DNA of 51,437 nucleotides from Deltaproteobacteria bacterium. Lineage in GTDB: Bacteria > Myxococcota_A > UBA796 > SXON01. Under the pieces are notes generated by a model that saw only the letters and a list, made by a program, of their open reading frames with translations, did not search any database and was not told the DNA's origin. Position 1 is the stretch's first letter. Every line of letters starts with the position of its first letter. Location: the NCBI GenBank assembly GCA_947490345.1, contig CANLGL010000033.1:1-51437 (forward strand), read 5' to 3'. This document shows positions 27,515 to 40,015 of this stretch, piece after piece. The position numbers were made by a program, and so were the translations under genes.

Positions 27515-28351
27515 CTACCCAGCCTCCTCATCGGCGGCGACGACGACGCGAGCCGGACGAACCAGCCGGCCGCGGGCCACGAACCCCGCGCTGACCTCGT
27601 TCACGATGCACCCAGGCAGGACATCAGAGGTGGGCATGCGAAGCAGGGCTTCATGGAGCGCCGGGTCGAAGAGGACCCCCGTGGCGGCATCGATCCGCTC
27701 CACGCCGAGCCGACGAAGGAGCCCGTTGAACTGATCCGAGATCATCGCGAGGCCCGCCTGCACGCGAGCCGGGTCTTGGCTGGCATGGGTGAGGCCACGC
27801 TCGACGTTGTCGATGACGTCCACAAGCCCGCGGAGCACGCGCTCCTCGGCGGCACGTTCGGCCTCCTCGCGATCGCGGCGGACCCGCACGCGTGCTGCAT
27901 CAGCGTCCGTCACCGCGCGCTGCGCCGCCTCCCGGAGCTCACGATTCATGCGGTCGAACAGATCCGTGCGCTGCTGCGCTCCTTGCAATTCGAATTCGAG
28001 CTTCCGGATCCGCTCCGACGCGTCGGCGAGACGCAGGCTCAGGATCTGCCGACTGAATAGGTCCGAGCCATCTGGAGTGCGCGCCGCGCGACCGGGATCC
28101 GTCAGCGAAGGCGAGTCGGCGGACCCGCCGTCGTACACGTCCCGAGCCGCCGGGCCCGAAGGCTGCGGCTCGGACTCCAGGTCGACCGTGACCGGGTCAC
28201 CGGTCTCTTCCTGAAAGCGTGACGGGGCAAATCCTTTGCGCTTTTTTGGTCTCCGTCGCGACTCGACAGCCGACATCGCGGCCGCGATCAGCTCCGGATC
28301 AATGTCGATAGCAAGACCTTCAGCGGCGTCATCATCTGGCTCGGGATCCAT
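27515..28351 (-). CDS. grpE: Nucleotide-exchange factor GrpE
   Basis: This is a 278-residue protein. The N-terminal about 100 residues are acidic, basic and low-complexity and probably disordered. From about 105-175 there is the long coiled helix pair used for dimerisation (LRLADASERIRKLEFELQGA; DREEAERAAEERVLRGL). The C-terminal beta-domain carries the GrpE signature FDPALHEALLRMPTSDV and ends GRLVRPARVVVA. It releases ADP from DnaK. The long N-tail makes it larger than E. coli GrpE (197). It lies 30 bp downstream of hemW and 270 bp upstream of dnaK. Confidence 0.95.
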   Translation of the reverse strand: MDPEPDDDAAEGLAIDIDPELIAAAMSAVESRRRPKKRKGFAPSRFQEETGDPVTVDLESEPQPSGPAARDVYDGGSADSPSLTDPGRAARTPDGSDLFSRQILSLRLADASERIRKLEFELQGAQQRTDLFDRMNRELREAAQRAVTDADAARVRVRRDREEAERAAEERVLRGLVDVIDNVERGLTHASQDPARVQAGLAMISDQFNGLLRRLGVERIDAATGVLFDPALHEALLRMPTSDVLPGCIVNEVSAGFVARGRLVRPARVVVAADEEAG

Positions 28352-28381
28352 ACACGTCGCTCCGCGCGCGCAAACTATGCC

Positions 28382-29485
28382 TCAGACTGCACCACGGCCA
28401 TGTCGGTTTTTGGTGGAGGCCGAAGCGATGCCGGTGGCAATCCCGTCCACGAGCACGAATCCTGCCGGTTCAAGAACCAGAAATCCACCGCGCCAGCGCA
28501 CAAGCCCAGCGCGTTCGTATTCGACGGGTACCGACGCTGATATGCCGGTGACGGCGCCTACTCGTTCGACGTCGACGCCGTCGACGTGGCGGAGCGTTGA
28601 CCACACCAACTCGAAAAAAAGTGCCTCGGGGCTCGGCTGCTCCTCCTCCGCCTGCCGCCCGGCGAGCCACGCTTCGACGTCGGTGGTGTTGGCTACCCGG
28701 ATTCCGGACGGCCTCCACCCGTGGGCGCCCGGACCGAGCCCTGCCCAGCGCCGACCGCGCCAATAGTGCTCGTTGTGCAGGGAACGATGACCGGTGCGCG
28801 CGAAGTTGCTCACTTCGTAGCGCTGGAGCCCCCCGGCCTCCAGCGTCTCCACCGCAGCGTCGTGAAGCGCACGCCAACGGTCCTCGTCGACGGGCTCGCG
28901 TTTGTCGGCCTCGTAGCGAGTTCCAGGCTCGATCGACAGCCCGTACAGCGCGACGTGGGGCACGCCGTGGTCCAAAACCACCTGGAGGTCGGCGGCAAGG
29001 TCTTCAGGGCGTTGTTCCGACAGCCCGAAGATCAGGTCGACGCTCGTCGAGGCGAACCCGGCGGCTTGGGTCAACGCCAGCGCGGTGAGCGACTGCCGAG
29101 AGCTGTGGGCCCGGCCCAGCCGAGGCGCGATCCGCGGCTGAAAGGTCTGCACCCCCAGCGACAGGCGGGTCACGCCGAGGTTGCGCCACTCACGCAGGGC
29201 CTCCAGATTCACGTCTTCGGGATTCGCCTCCAGGCTCACTTCGCCGGTGGCATCTACCGCGCGCGCCACCGCTGCGAGCGCGGTGGGATCGGCCCGAGAC
29301 GGGGTACCCCCGCCGAAGCTGAGCGTACTCGGTCTCCCGACGAAGTGACTGCGCTCGCGCTCCCAGTCGAGGAGCACGCGGTCACGCCAGGACTCGTCCG
29401 CCGGGCGCCGCCGAGTGTCGATGACGAAGGCACAGTAGGGGCAACGGGTTCGGCACCACGGGACGTGGACGTAGACGCCGTACAT
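28382..29485 (-). CDS. hemW: HemW-type radical SAM protein (heme chaperone)
   Basis: This is a 367-residue protein. The radical SAM cluster ligands are in CRTRCPYCAF (C11, C15, C18), followed by LSFGGGTPS, EANPEDVN, RLSLGVQTF and VDLIFGLSEQRPEDL, and by the C-terminal HemN-like domain (VSNFARTGHRSLHNEHYWRG; GLGPGAHGW). These features place it in the HemW/oxygen-independent coproporphyrinogen oxidase-like family. HemW members bind heme and deliver it to respiratory enzymes. The missing fourth cysteine of HemN (AF after the last Cys) supports HemW. It is the first gene of the minus-strand run and is divergent from the M16 protease with only 23 bp between start codons. Confidence 0.9.
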   Translation of the reverse strand: MYGVYVHVPWCRTRCPYCAFVIDTRRRPADESWRDRVLLDWERERSHFVGRPSTLSFGGGTPSRADPTALAAVARAVDATGEVSLEANPEDVNLEALREWRNLGVTRLSLGVQTFQPRIAPRLGRAHSSRQSLTALALTQAAGFASTSVDLIFGLSEQRPEDLAADLQVVLDHGVPHVALYGLSIEPGTRYEADKREPVDEDRWRALHDAAVETLEAGGLQRYEVSNFARTGHRSLHNEHYWRGRRWAGLGPGAHGWRPSGIRVANTTDVEAWLAGRQAEEEQPSPEALFFELVWSTLRHVDGVDVERVGAVTGISASVPVEYERAGLVRWRGGFLVLEPAGFVLVDGIATGIASASTKNRHGRGAV

Positions 29486-29508
29486 GGTCGGTGGGATAAC
29501 TGCCGCGG

Positions 29509-31995
29509 ATGAGCTTCGAGACCCTGACCAACGGGATGCGCGTGGTGCTGCTCCCGGACGACGGGCCGGATGTGGCGGCGTTGTATTTGTGGATAAACGT
29601 CGGCAGCACCGACGAAGGCCCCGGGATGGAGGGGGCCGCCCACTTCATCGAACACCTGGTCTTCAAGGGTACCGCGCGCTTCGGTGTGGGCGAGTGTGCC
29701 GCCGCGATCGAGGCCATGGGCGGCGATCTGAACGCGTGGACCGGGTTCGACGAGACAGTCTTTCACGCCACAGTGCGAGGCGGGGCCGCGGCGGGCGCCG
29801 TGGACGTGCTGGCCGAAATGATGCGGACCGCCCGCTTCGATGCGGAGGAACTGGAACGCGAGCGTGACGTGGTCATCGAGGAGATCCGTGGCGGCGACGA
29901 CGACGTCGGGTTGGTCCTGAGCGAGGCCCTGTACGCGGCCGCATGGCCGGGTGATCCCTACGGGCGGTCCATCATCGGCACGGCTGGAAGCGTTCGGGCG
30001 CTGCCCCGGGCGGCGCTGATGAGCTTTTATGGACAACGCTACGTACCCGCCAACGCCTGCATCGCCGTTGCCGGGCGCTTTGATGCGGCAAGCGTGCGGG
30101 CCTGCATCGACGCTCGCTTTTCTGGCGGACCCGCAGCGCCAGAGCGAGGCCGATCCCGGCGCGCAGCCCCGCGGGGGGGCGTGGTCACCCGACTTCGCCG
30201 TCGCTTCGATACCCACCTGCTTCGCGTCGCGTTCCCTGCGGTTTCGCAAGGCGATGATTTCGCGCCTGCATTCGATCTCCTCACCTCGGCGCTCGGAGGC
30301 AACTCGGCGACGCCGCTGGTGGCGGCACTACGCGCGCAGCCGGGCTGCTTCGACGTCACCGTCGACTTCGAGGCCGAGTCGCGGGGCGGCCTGTTGGTTC
30401 TCGAAGCGCACGTGGCGCCGGGAAAAGAGGACGCGGTGCTGGAGGTCGCCACGGGGTTCCTCGCCGCAGCGGCCGCCGGGCAGATCGATCGAGCCGACCT
30501 GGCGCGGGCCCGGGTCGGCCTCGCCGCCGAACGACGCTTCCGCCACCAGACCGTGGACGGGCGCGCGCACGAGGCCTGCTACGGCGTCGAGACCTACGGC
30601 GATCCAGATTCATGGCGCGCTTATGATGCCCGCGTGGCCGCCGTTTCAGACGCACAGGTCCGCGAGCTTGCCGCTCGGGTCCTGCAACCGGAGTCGGCAC
30701 TCGTCGTGGCGCTGAGCCGGCGAACGGCGGCGCTGCGCCCGAAGTGGGCTGCGGTCCCTGAGATCGCGCCGCCGTCGGGGGTGGTGCGCCACACCCTGCC
30801 GGGCGGCATGCGTGTTCTCGTGGAGCGCGACCAGGGGTCCATCGGGGCGATTCGCATCGTCGGCCTCGGCGGCCAGCTTGCCGAGCGGCGGGGCACACGG
30901 GGCCGCACGGGCCTCTGGGCGAGGACCATCTCGCGCGGCGCCGGTGGGCTCGCCGCCGAGCCGCTCGGTCGAGCCGCGAGCGGCCTGGGAGGGGGCATCG
31001 GCGCGACGACGGGGCGATCCAGCCAGGGCCTGCGCGCGGAGTTCCCCGCCGAGGGTTTCGCCGCCGGCCTCGAGCTGCTGCTGCTCACGCTCCTGAATCC
31101 AACCTTCGACGCGGTCGAGGTAGAGCGGGCGCGCGCGGCGGTGCTCGACGAGCTTTCGTCGCGCGACGACGAACCGGGGGAGCGCCTGAGCCTGGCCGTC
31201 TGGGCGGCGGCATGTCCGGGGCACCCCTGGGGCATGGACCCATCGGGCACGCCGGCGACCCTCGGCGCGATCGGGGCGGAGTCCTTGCGGGCCTTCCACC
31301 GAGCCTGGGCCCGCCCGAAAAACCTCGTGGTCAGCCTCAGCGGCGACGTCGACATCGAGTACGCGCTCGGCAGGTTGACGGCGGCTGCCCGCACGCTGTG
31401 CCCCGGACCCGGCGTCGCCACGCTGCAGCGCTTGACGCCGGGGGCGCAGCCGCGAAGGCTCTCGCTACGCAGTGGGCGCGACCAGGCCCACTTGAGCGTC
31501 GCCTGGGCGGGTATCGGCATCTCCGATCCGCGAACCGGCGCGCTGGACGTCCTCATCGAGCTGCTGGGTGGCCAGTCGGGACGGCTCTTCATGGAGCTGC
31601 GCGAGGCCGAGGGGCTCGCCTACTCGGTTGGCGCCGAGTCGGTGGAGGGACTCCCCGGTGGGCTGGTGAGCTGCTCGATGGCAACCGATCCGGGGCGTCT
31701 GGACGCCGCCGAGCGCGGGCTCTTGGCGAGCGTCGCCCGAGTGGCCGCTGGGGACTTTTCCGTGGAAGAGGTGCGCCGCGCCCAGGCTTCCGTGCTCGGC
31801 GCGGCAGAGGCGCAGCTACAGACCGCAGGCGCCCGGGCGAGTGAGGCAGCCTACGCGGAGCTTTACGGCCTGGACGGAACCCGCTACCGCGACCAGCTCC
31901 GCCGCGCCGAGGGCGTCTCGCATCACGACGTCGCGGCGCTCGCGGCCGAGTTGTTTGCGGCGCCGCTCGTGGTCGGTAGGCTTTCGCCCAAATGA
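29509..31995 (+). CDS. Double-length M16 (pitrilysin-like) zinc metalloprotease
   Basis: This is an 828-residue protein made of two M16 halves. The N-terminal half has the inverted zinc motif HFIEH (H45, E48, H49) and the downstream zinc glutamate in RDVVIEEIRGG (about residue 124), so it should be catalytic. The C-terminal half (from about 420; LPGGMRVLVERDQGSIGAIRIVGLGGQLAERRGTRG split) lacks the HxxEH motif and acts as the inactive partner lobe. No signal peptide is visible, suggesting a cytoplasmic enzyme degrading peptides or processing short exported chains. The start is 23 bp from the divergent hemW start. The stop overlaps the Pro-rich gene by four bases. Confidence 0.93.
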   Translation: MSFETLTNGMRVVLLPDDGPDVAALYLWINVGSTDEGPGMEGAAHFIEHLVFKGTARFGVGECAAAIEAMGGDLNAWTGFDETVFHATVRGGAAAGAVDVLAEMMRTARFDAEELERERDVVIEEIRGGDDDVGLVLSEALYAAAWPGDPYGRSIIGTAGSVRALPRAALMSFYGQRYVPANACIAVAGRFDAASVRACIDARFSGGPAAPERGRSRRAAPRGGVVTRLRRRFDTHLLRVAFPAVSQGDDFAPAFDLLTSALGGNSATPLVAALRAQPGCFDVTVDFEAESRGGLLVLEAHVAPGKEDAVLEVATGFLAAAAAGQIDRADLARARVGLAAERRFRHQTVDGRAHEACYGVETYGDPDSWRAYDARVAAVSDAQVRELAARVLQPESALVVALSRRTAALRPKWAAVPEIAPPSGVVRHTLPGGMRVLVERDQGSIGAIRIVGLGGQLAERRGTRGRTGLWARTISRGAGGLAAEPLGRAASGLGGGIGATTGRSSQGLRAEFPAEGFAAGLELLLLTLLNPTFDAVEVERARAAVLDELSSRDDEPGERLSLAVWAAACPGHPWGMDPSGTPATLGAIGAESLRAFHRAWARPKNLVVSLSGDVDIEYALGRLTAAARTLCPGPGVATLQRLTPGAQPRRLSLRSGRDQAHLSVAWAGIGISDPRTGALDVLIELLGGQSGRLFMELREAEGLAYSVGAESVEGLPGGLVSCSMATDPGRLDAAERGLLASVARVAAGDFSVEEVRRAQASVLGAAEAQLQTAGARASEAAYAELYGLDGTRYRDQLRRAEGVSHHDVAALAAELFAAPLVVGRLSPK

Positions 31996-32978
31996 CGGAA
32001 ACCGGCGCCGACGCGCGGGCCAAGGACATCCTGGACACGCTCCGGGTCCGGCTCCCCGTCGGGCACCGGCTCACGGCCCGAATCGGCGCCCGCGCCTGGA
32101 AAGCGCCGCGCTTTGCCCCGGGCGCGCAGCTTTTCGCGCGGATCGGCATCGCCAACCCCTGGGACCCCGACAGCAAAGACCGGGGAATCGGCCTCGCCGA
32201 CGTTGCCCTCCCGCAAACACGCCAGCCCGCACCGCACCTGCAGCCGCCCGCCCAGAAAGCCGCCCCCAAGGGGCCGTCGCTGCCCAACATCCCCAGCGCC
32301 CCCACGCGGCGTGAGCCGGCGGAGTCCAGCGGCGGCGGTGGCGGGAAGCTGGCGCCGAAGATCGGCGACGTACGGAAGTTCGACCCGGCTGAGCTCCGCC
32401 CGAAGGAGGCTCCGAGAGCCAACGCACCGCCGGCCCCGAAGCCGCGCCCTCCGATCACCACGGGCGCGTTCGGGCCGGGCCCGACCAATCACCCGGTGGT
32501 GAAGTTGCCGATGCGCCCCGGCGTCGTCGCCCCCGGCGGCGAACCTGCTCCGATCGCGGCACCCCCCGCTGTGAGCGCGGCACCACCTGCTTCCCAGGCG
32601 CATGCGTCCACGCCGATCCCGGCGCCCACGCCCCCCGCAATCCCGGCCGCCCCCCAAACGGAAGAGGCGGCGGCGCAGCCAGACCCGGCACCGGCTCCAA
32701 AGACCCCGCCGCCCGTCAATCGGAAGCCACCGGGCCCCGCGGGGGGCCTCGATGATCTCTTCGGCATGGGCGGCGAAAACACCCGGATCCGCCTCCCCAA
32801 GGCCGAACCCGCTACCGAAGGCGAGCCGGTCCGGCCGCGGCGCCCCGTGGTGACCAGCCCAGAAGAGCTGGCGAAGCTCGGCCTGGACCGCAGGCCGCCG
32901 CCCCCCAAGCCGGCGCCGAAGCCTGCCGGGGTGGCGCCCCCGGCCGCACGCGATCGGGAGCCGGAGTCGGACGAGTAG
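31992..32978 (+). CDS. Pro/Ala-rich protein of unknown function
   Basis: This is a 328-residue protein. Only the first about 75 residues look folded (a beta-rich segment around HRLTARIGARAWKAPRFAPG). Residues about 80-255 are Pro/Ala/Lys-rich and disordered, followed by a conserved-looking short motif GGLDDLFGMGGENTRIRLPK (about 258-277) and another Pro/Lys tail. It is coupled to the M16 protease by an ATGA overlap, hinting at a shared role, but no function is recognised. No signal peptide is present. The short LDDLFGMGG motif may be a docking element. Confidence 0.75.
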   Translation: MTETGADARAKDILDTLRVRLPVGHRLTARIGARAWKAPRFAPGAQLFARIGIANPWDPDSKDRGIGLADVALPQTRQPAPHLQPPAQKAAPKGPSLPNIPSAPTRREPAESSGGGGGKLAPKIGDVRKFDPAELRPKEAPRANAPPAPKPRPPITTGAFGPGPTNHPVVKLPMRPGVVAPGGEPAPIAAPPAVSAAPPASQAHASTPIPAPTPPAIPAAPQTEEAAAQPDPAPAPKTPPPVNRKPPGPAGGLDDLFGMGGENTRIRLPKAEPATEGEPVRPRRPVVTSPEELAKLGLDRRPPPPKPAPKPAGVAPPAARDREPESDE

Positions 32979-33014
32979 GGCGCCGCAACGGCCGCTGCGG
33001 CAGCCCGCCAAAAG

Positions 33015-33545
33015 CTACCCGTAAGGGTCGTCGTGATGCACCGGCGGCGGCGGAGGCGGAGGCGGAGGCGGAGGCGGCGGCGGTCGTGTGGAGCGACGCT
33101 TGCCGCCGAACTCGGCGCGCACGAGCAGCACCGCCCCGGACGAGTCGGTGCTCGCGAGGTGAAAGGCGCGAACCTCGCCGCCGAGCCGCGGCGCCCAGGC
33201 CGGACCCGGGAACAGGGCGCGAGCGTACAAGCCACCCTCCCCGCCCGATAGCCCTGCACCAACGTACACGCCGCCACTGGCGTTGGGAGTGCCGAAGCCC
33301 AGGCCGACCTCCCCCTGAAGCAGCGCGGCGGGAACCTCGCCGCCCTTGTAGGGCGCCACGAAGCCGCTGGCGCTCAGGCCAACCCAGGTCTCCACGTAGG
33401 CGAAGCGCCAGTCCACGGTTCCGCCGAGCATGGGCGCGCCGGAAACATAGTCGCCACGGGCGGTTTCACCGCCAACCACCCCGCCGCCGACGAACACCCC
33501 GAAGCTCGGGGCCGCGGCAGCGACAGTGGCGAGGAAGAGCAGCAT
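33015..33545 (-). CDS. Small exported, glycine-rich barrel-like protein with polyproline tail
   Basis: This is a 176-residue protein. The signal peptide is MLLFLATVAAAA. The body alternates Gly and aromatic residues in strand-like units (GVFVGGGVVGGETARG; ETWVGLSASGFVAPYKGG; GEVGLGFGTPNASGGVYVG; RLGGEVRAFHLASTD), like a small outer-membrane barrel. After residue 150 (KRRSTR) come 14 consecutive prolines encoded by a GGC/GGA microsatellite (about 33043-33083 on the plus strand), then VHHDDPYG. A His/Asp-rich end could bind metal. Convergent with the Pro-rich gene; the TPR gene ends 22 bp upstream on the same strand direction. Confidence 0.7.
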   Translation of the reverse strand: MLLFLATVAAAAPSFGVFVGGGVVGGETARGDYVSGAPMLGGTVDWRFAYVETWVGLSASGFVAPYKGGEVPAALLQGEVGLGFGTPNASGGVYVGAGLSGGEGGLYARALFPGPAWAPRLGGEVRAFHLASTDSSGAVLLVRAEFGGKRRSTRPPPPPPPPPPPPPPVHHDDPYG

Positions 33546-33567
33546 CCGCGACTAGGATAGCTCCGAA

Positions 33568-37115
<3,548 letters not shown>

Positions 37116-37147
37116 CTGTGGTATCGTGCCCGGCGCGGGAGGCGGTG

Positions 37148-37636
37148 ATGGTGTTTCTGTTCCTCGGTGGCTGCTCGGTCCTCGGTCTCGACGACCCGTT
37201 CAACAGCAACAGCGGTCGCTACGACCAACCCAACTGGGCGACGGACGACACCGCCGACGGGGATACGGGCGACACCGCCGACGGCGGCGGCGACGCGGGC
37301 GCGCCGGAGCTGACCAACCTGCTGCTGGCGTGGACCGAATATCCGAACATCGGCACCGTGCTCGAGTTCACGGCAGACTACACCGACGAGGGCGACGACA
37401 TCGTCGGCGGAATCTGCTACATCGACCTGTTCAACGGCTCGGAATACATCGACTCCTACGAATACGAGGTCGTCGAGGACCCGGCTGGTGAGGGCGAGGT
37501 GTGCTCGGCGGTCGGCGGCGCGCTTCAGTTTGCCTTCCAGGAGCTCGATGAGACCCAGGCCGGCTCCGTCGGCCTGGAGGTGAAGGACGGCTCCGGCAAC
37601 GTGTCCGCGACCTACGACGTCAGCACGCTGGATTGA
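37148..37636 (+). CDS. Small lipoprotein with Asp/Thr linker, function unknown
   Basis: This is a 162-residue protein. A minimal signal and lipobox (MVFLFLGGC, Cys9) are followed by a disordered Asp/Thr linker (DDTADGDTGDTADG) and an about 110-residue beta-rich domain (LLLAWTEYPNIGTVLEFTAD, GGICYIDLFNGS, VEDPAGEGEVCSAVGG, VGLEVKDGSGNVSATYDV), which has an immunoglobulin-like look with one cysteine pair. GTG codons just upstream are alternative starts. It follows eno by 32 bp on the same strand. Confidence 0.75.
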   Translation: MVFLFLGGCSVLGLDDPFNSNSGRYDQPNWATDDTADGDTGDTADGGGDAGAPELTNLLLAWTEYPNIGTVLEFTADYTDEGDDIVGGICYIDLFNGSEYIDSYEYEVVEDPAGEGEVCSAVGGALQFAFQELDETQAGSVGLEVKDGSGNVSATYDVSTLD

Positions 37637-37699
37637 GTCTGGGCGGGCGTGCTTACGCCTGCGGTGAATTCCCCAAACCGGTGTTGAGGGTGGCCCCCC

Positions 37700-39142
37700 A
37701 TGGCGGCTACGCTCCGCCACCCCGTCGAGGCGTCCTTGCGCATCCTGCTGATCAATCCGTCGATGAACATGCAGAAGCTCGGCCGTTTTGCCGACCTGCT
37801 CGAGCCCATGCCGCCGACGGGCATTGCCTACATCGCCGGCGCCCTGGTGGCCAAAGGCTGGCACACCCGCTTCGTCGATATGTTCGCCGAGAAATTGACC
37901 GCCAAGGGCGTGCTCGAGAAGGTGGTCCGCTTCCAGCCTGACCTCGTGGGCATGACCGTGCTGACCCCGAGCGCGCCGACCTGCGAGCTGCTTTCGCGGA
38001 TGATCAAGGAGGTCTCGCCCAAGACCAAGATCGTCTGGGGCGGCGTTCACGCCGACGTCTTCGCCAAGGACATCATCCGCGACGGAGCGGTCGACTTCGT
38101 CGTCCACCACGACGGCGAGACCACCATCTGCGAGCTCGTGGAGGCCCTCGACGGCGGCACCAAGGACCTCAGCGGCATTGACGGCCTGTCGTGGATGGAC
38201 GACGGCTCGCCGCGCACCAACAAAGAACGGGCGCTGCTTCGGGACCTGGACTCCTTGGCCTACCCGGCGTGGGACCTCTTCCCGTACCACCGGTACGGCC
38301 TGCTGCCCTTCGCGGACGTGGACAAGCCCGTCCTCACCATGACCGGCTCCCGCGGTTGCCCCTATCGCTGCGACTACTGCTCGCTCCTACACAGCGGCAA
38401 GGTCTATCGACGTCGCGACCCAATCAAGCTTGTCGATGAGTACCAGCACCTCGTAGAGCGCTTCGGTGTCAAGCAGGTCGGGCTCGTTGACCCCATCTTC
38501 CCGTTGGTGCTCAAGGACCTCAAGCCCTTCTGCGAAGAGCTGGTCCGCCGGAAGCTCGACCAGAAAGCGGTGTGGCTGAGCGAGACGCGCGCCGACCGCT
38601 TGGATGAAGAAACCTGTCGGACCATGTATGCGGGCGGCTGCCGGCGGGTGCTCATGGGCATCGAGAGCGGCGTGGACATGCTGCTCGGCAACGTGAACAA
38701 GAACCTCACCACCGAAAAGGTCCGGTGGGGCGTGAACAACGCCAAGAAGGCGGGCATCCAGACGGTGGGCCTCTTCATGATCGGCATGCCGGGTGAGACC
38801 CCGGAGATGACGCGCGAGACCATCGAATTCGCCGTCGACCTGGACCTGGACTTCGCCAAGTTCGCCATCACCGTGCCGTTCCCGGGCAGCAAGCTGTTCG
38901 AGGACCAATGGCAGAAGACGCTCTTCCGCGACGACTGGGAGAACTACACGACGTTCAACCCTGACGCTGACCGCCTCGTCTACCACCCCCAGGGCTACGA
39001 CCCCGAGCTGCTCATCAAGATGCAGGCCTATGGGCTTCGCCGCTTCTACATGCGCTTTGACCAGGTAAAGCGCCAGCTTGTCGAGCTGAAGACCATCAAT
39101 CCCAAGATGATGCTCTACGGCATCTACGGAATGGCGATCTAA
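37700..39142 (+). CDS. Cobalamin-type radical SAM enzyme (BchE-like)
   Basis: This is a 480-residue protein. The N-terminal B12-binding-like Rossmann domain covers residues 12-150 (LRILLINPS, MPPTGIAYIAGAL, GMTVLTPSAP, GGVHADVF). The radical SAM core starts with GSRGCPYRCDYC (C220, C224, C227) and the SAM-binding segments ESGVDMLLGN and GLFMIGMPGETPEM. The family includes BchE, methyltransferases and unknown enzymes, so the substrate is not predictable. TTG at 37736, preceded by GAGG, would start at MRILLINPS and may be the real start. Convergent with the HAD gene (23 bp). A second enzyme of this class lies at 42.9-44.4 kb. Confidence 0.9.
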   Translation: MAATLRHPVEASLRILLINPSMNMQKLGRFADLLEPMPPTGIAYIAGALVAKGWHTRFVDMFAEKLTAKGVLEKVVRFQPDLVGMTVLTPSAPTCELLSRMIKEVSPKTKIVWGGVHADVFAKDIIRDGAVDFVVHHDGETTICELVEALDGGTKDLSGIDGLSWMDDGSPRTNKERALLRDLDSLAYPAWDLFPYHRYGLLPFADVDKPVLTMTGSRGCPYRCDYCSLLHSGKVYRRRDPIKLVDEYQHLVERFGVKQVGLVDPIFPLVLKDLKPFCEELVRRKLDQKAVWLSETRADRLDEETCRTMYAGGCRRVLMGIESGVDMLLGNVNKNLTTEKVRWGVNNAKKAGIQTVGLFMIGMPGETPEMTRETIEFAVDLDLDFAKFAITVPFPGSKLFEDQWQKTLFRDDWENYTTFNPDADRLVYHPQGYDPELLIKMQAYGLRRFYMRFDQVKRQLVELKTINPKMMLYGIYGMAI

Positions 39143-39165
39143 TCAAGCCCGTGGCGCTCTCCCCC

Positions 39166-39822
39166 TCACGGCCGCCCCCAGTCCAGGATCGGCCAGCCTC
39201 GTTTGGCGGCGATGCGGCGCAGCCGCGGGTCGGGGTTGACCGCTACTGGATGACCGACCGCTTCCAGCATGGGCAGGTCGCTCATCGAGTCGGTGTAGAA
39301 CGTCGCCGCTGAAAGGTCGCCCACGAGACGCTCACAGAAGACCCGAGCGTGCTCGACTTTTCCGGCGCCGTAGCACATGGCGCCCAACGGCCGCCCGGTG
39401 AACCGGCCCTCCGCGACCTCGAATCGGTTGCAGAGTGCGTGTTCGAGGTCCAACCGCCGAAGCACCGGTGCGCACAGGTACGCCGAGGACGTCGTGAGCA
39501 GGCTGATGGTGTCGCCCGCTTCCCGGTGGCGCTCAATGGCGCTGAGCGCTCCCGGGCGGTAGGTCCGGTCGATCTGAGCGGTGTAAAAGGCCTCCGTGCG
39601 GCGGACCAGGTCGATCTCCTGCGTCCCGCCCAGGGTTTCGATAGCCTCCTCCAGCAGCGACTCCATACGCGTGAACCCGACGTGGTACGTGCCAATCCAC
39701 CAGATGGCGCGCAGCGCCTGCCAACGCGTCAAAAATCCATGTCTGACTTCGTGATCCACCCAGAGCCGGCCGGAGTTGACCGAGAGGACCGTTCGGTCGA
39801 GATCGAAGAAGACCAGCGCCAC
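39166..39822 (-). CDS. HAD-superfamily phosphatase (HAD-IB, SerB-like)
   Basis: This is a 218-residue protein. Motif I FFDLDRTVLS (nucleophile Asp7), motif II LLTTSSAYL, motif III with Lys in GKVEHARVF, and motif IV FYTDSMSDLPMLE are all present, as in HAD-IB hydrolases (SerB-type and PlsC-linked phosphatases). The alpha-helical cap insertion (residues 20-85) includes WWIGTYHVGF, as is common in family members. The substrate is a phosphomonoester, identity unknown. It starts at ATG 39822, 22 bp after a dispersed hairpin repeat, and is convergent with the radical SAM gene. Confidence 0.92.
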   Translation of the reverse strand: MALVFFDLDRTVLSVNSGRLWVDHEVRHGFLTRWQALRAIWWIGTYHVGFTRMESLLEEAIETLGGTQEIDLVRRTEAFYTAQIDRTYRPGALSAIERHREAGDTISLLTTSSAYLCAPVLRRLDLEHALCNRFEVAEGRFTGRPLGAMCYGAGKVEHARVFCERLVGDLSAATFYTDSMSDLPMLEAVGHPVAVNPDPRLRRIAAKRGWPILDWGRP

Positions 39823-39844
39823 GTCGGCGAGGGTATCATGCAGC

Positions 39845-39960
39845 GGGGGGAACCCCTTCGCGGTTCCCCCCTACCGGGGCGTGCCCTCCGGCCGTCGGCA
39901 AGCCGCCGGCCTGCGGCCCGAGGCGCGTTGGGTAACGCACCCCGGGCGCCCCTCTCCCCC
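39845..39960. repeat. Dispersed hairpin repeat, copy near 39.85 kb
   Basis: Bases 39845-39871 are the exact reverse complement of 11211-11237: stem GGGGGGAACC / GGTTCCCCCC. To the right, a second imperfect stem (39917-39946, CCCG...CGGG with inner GCGTT/AACGC) parallels hairpin 2 of the 27.3-kb copy, and the shared string GGCCTGCGGC occurs in both. The 193-bp gap between the HAD gene and the MscS gene holds nothing else I can identify. Confidence 0.8.
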
Positions 39961-40015
39961 CTCCGGCCGGTCCCCATGCCGCATGGGCGCTTCATGGCTT
40001 GTGGCGCCGCGGGAA

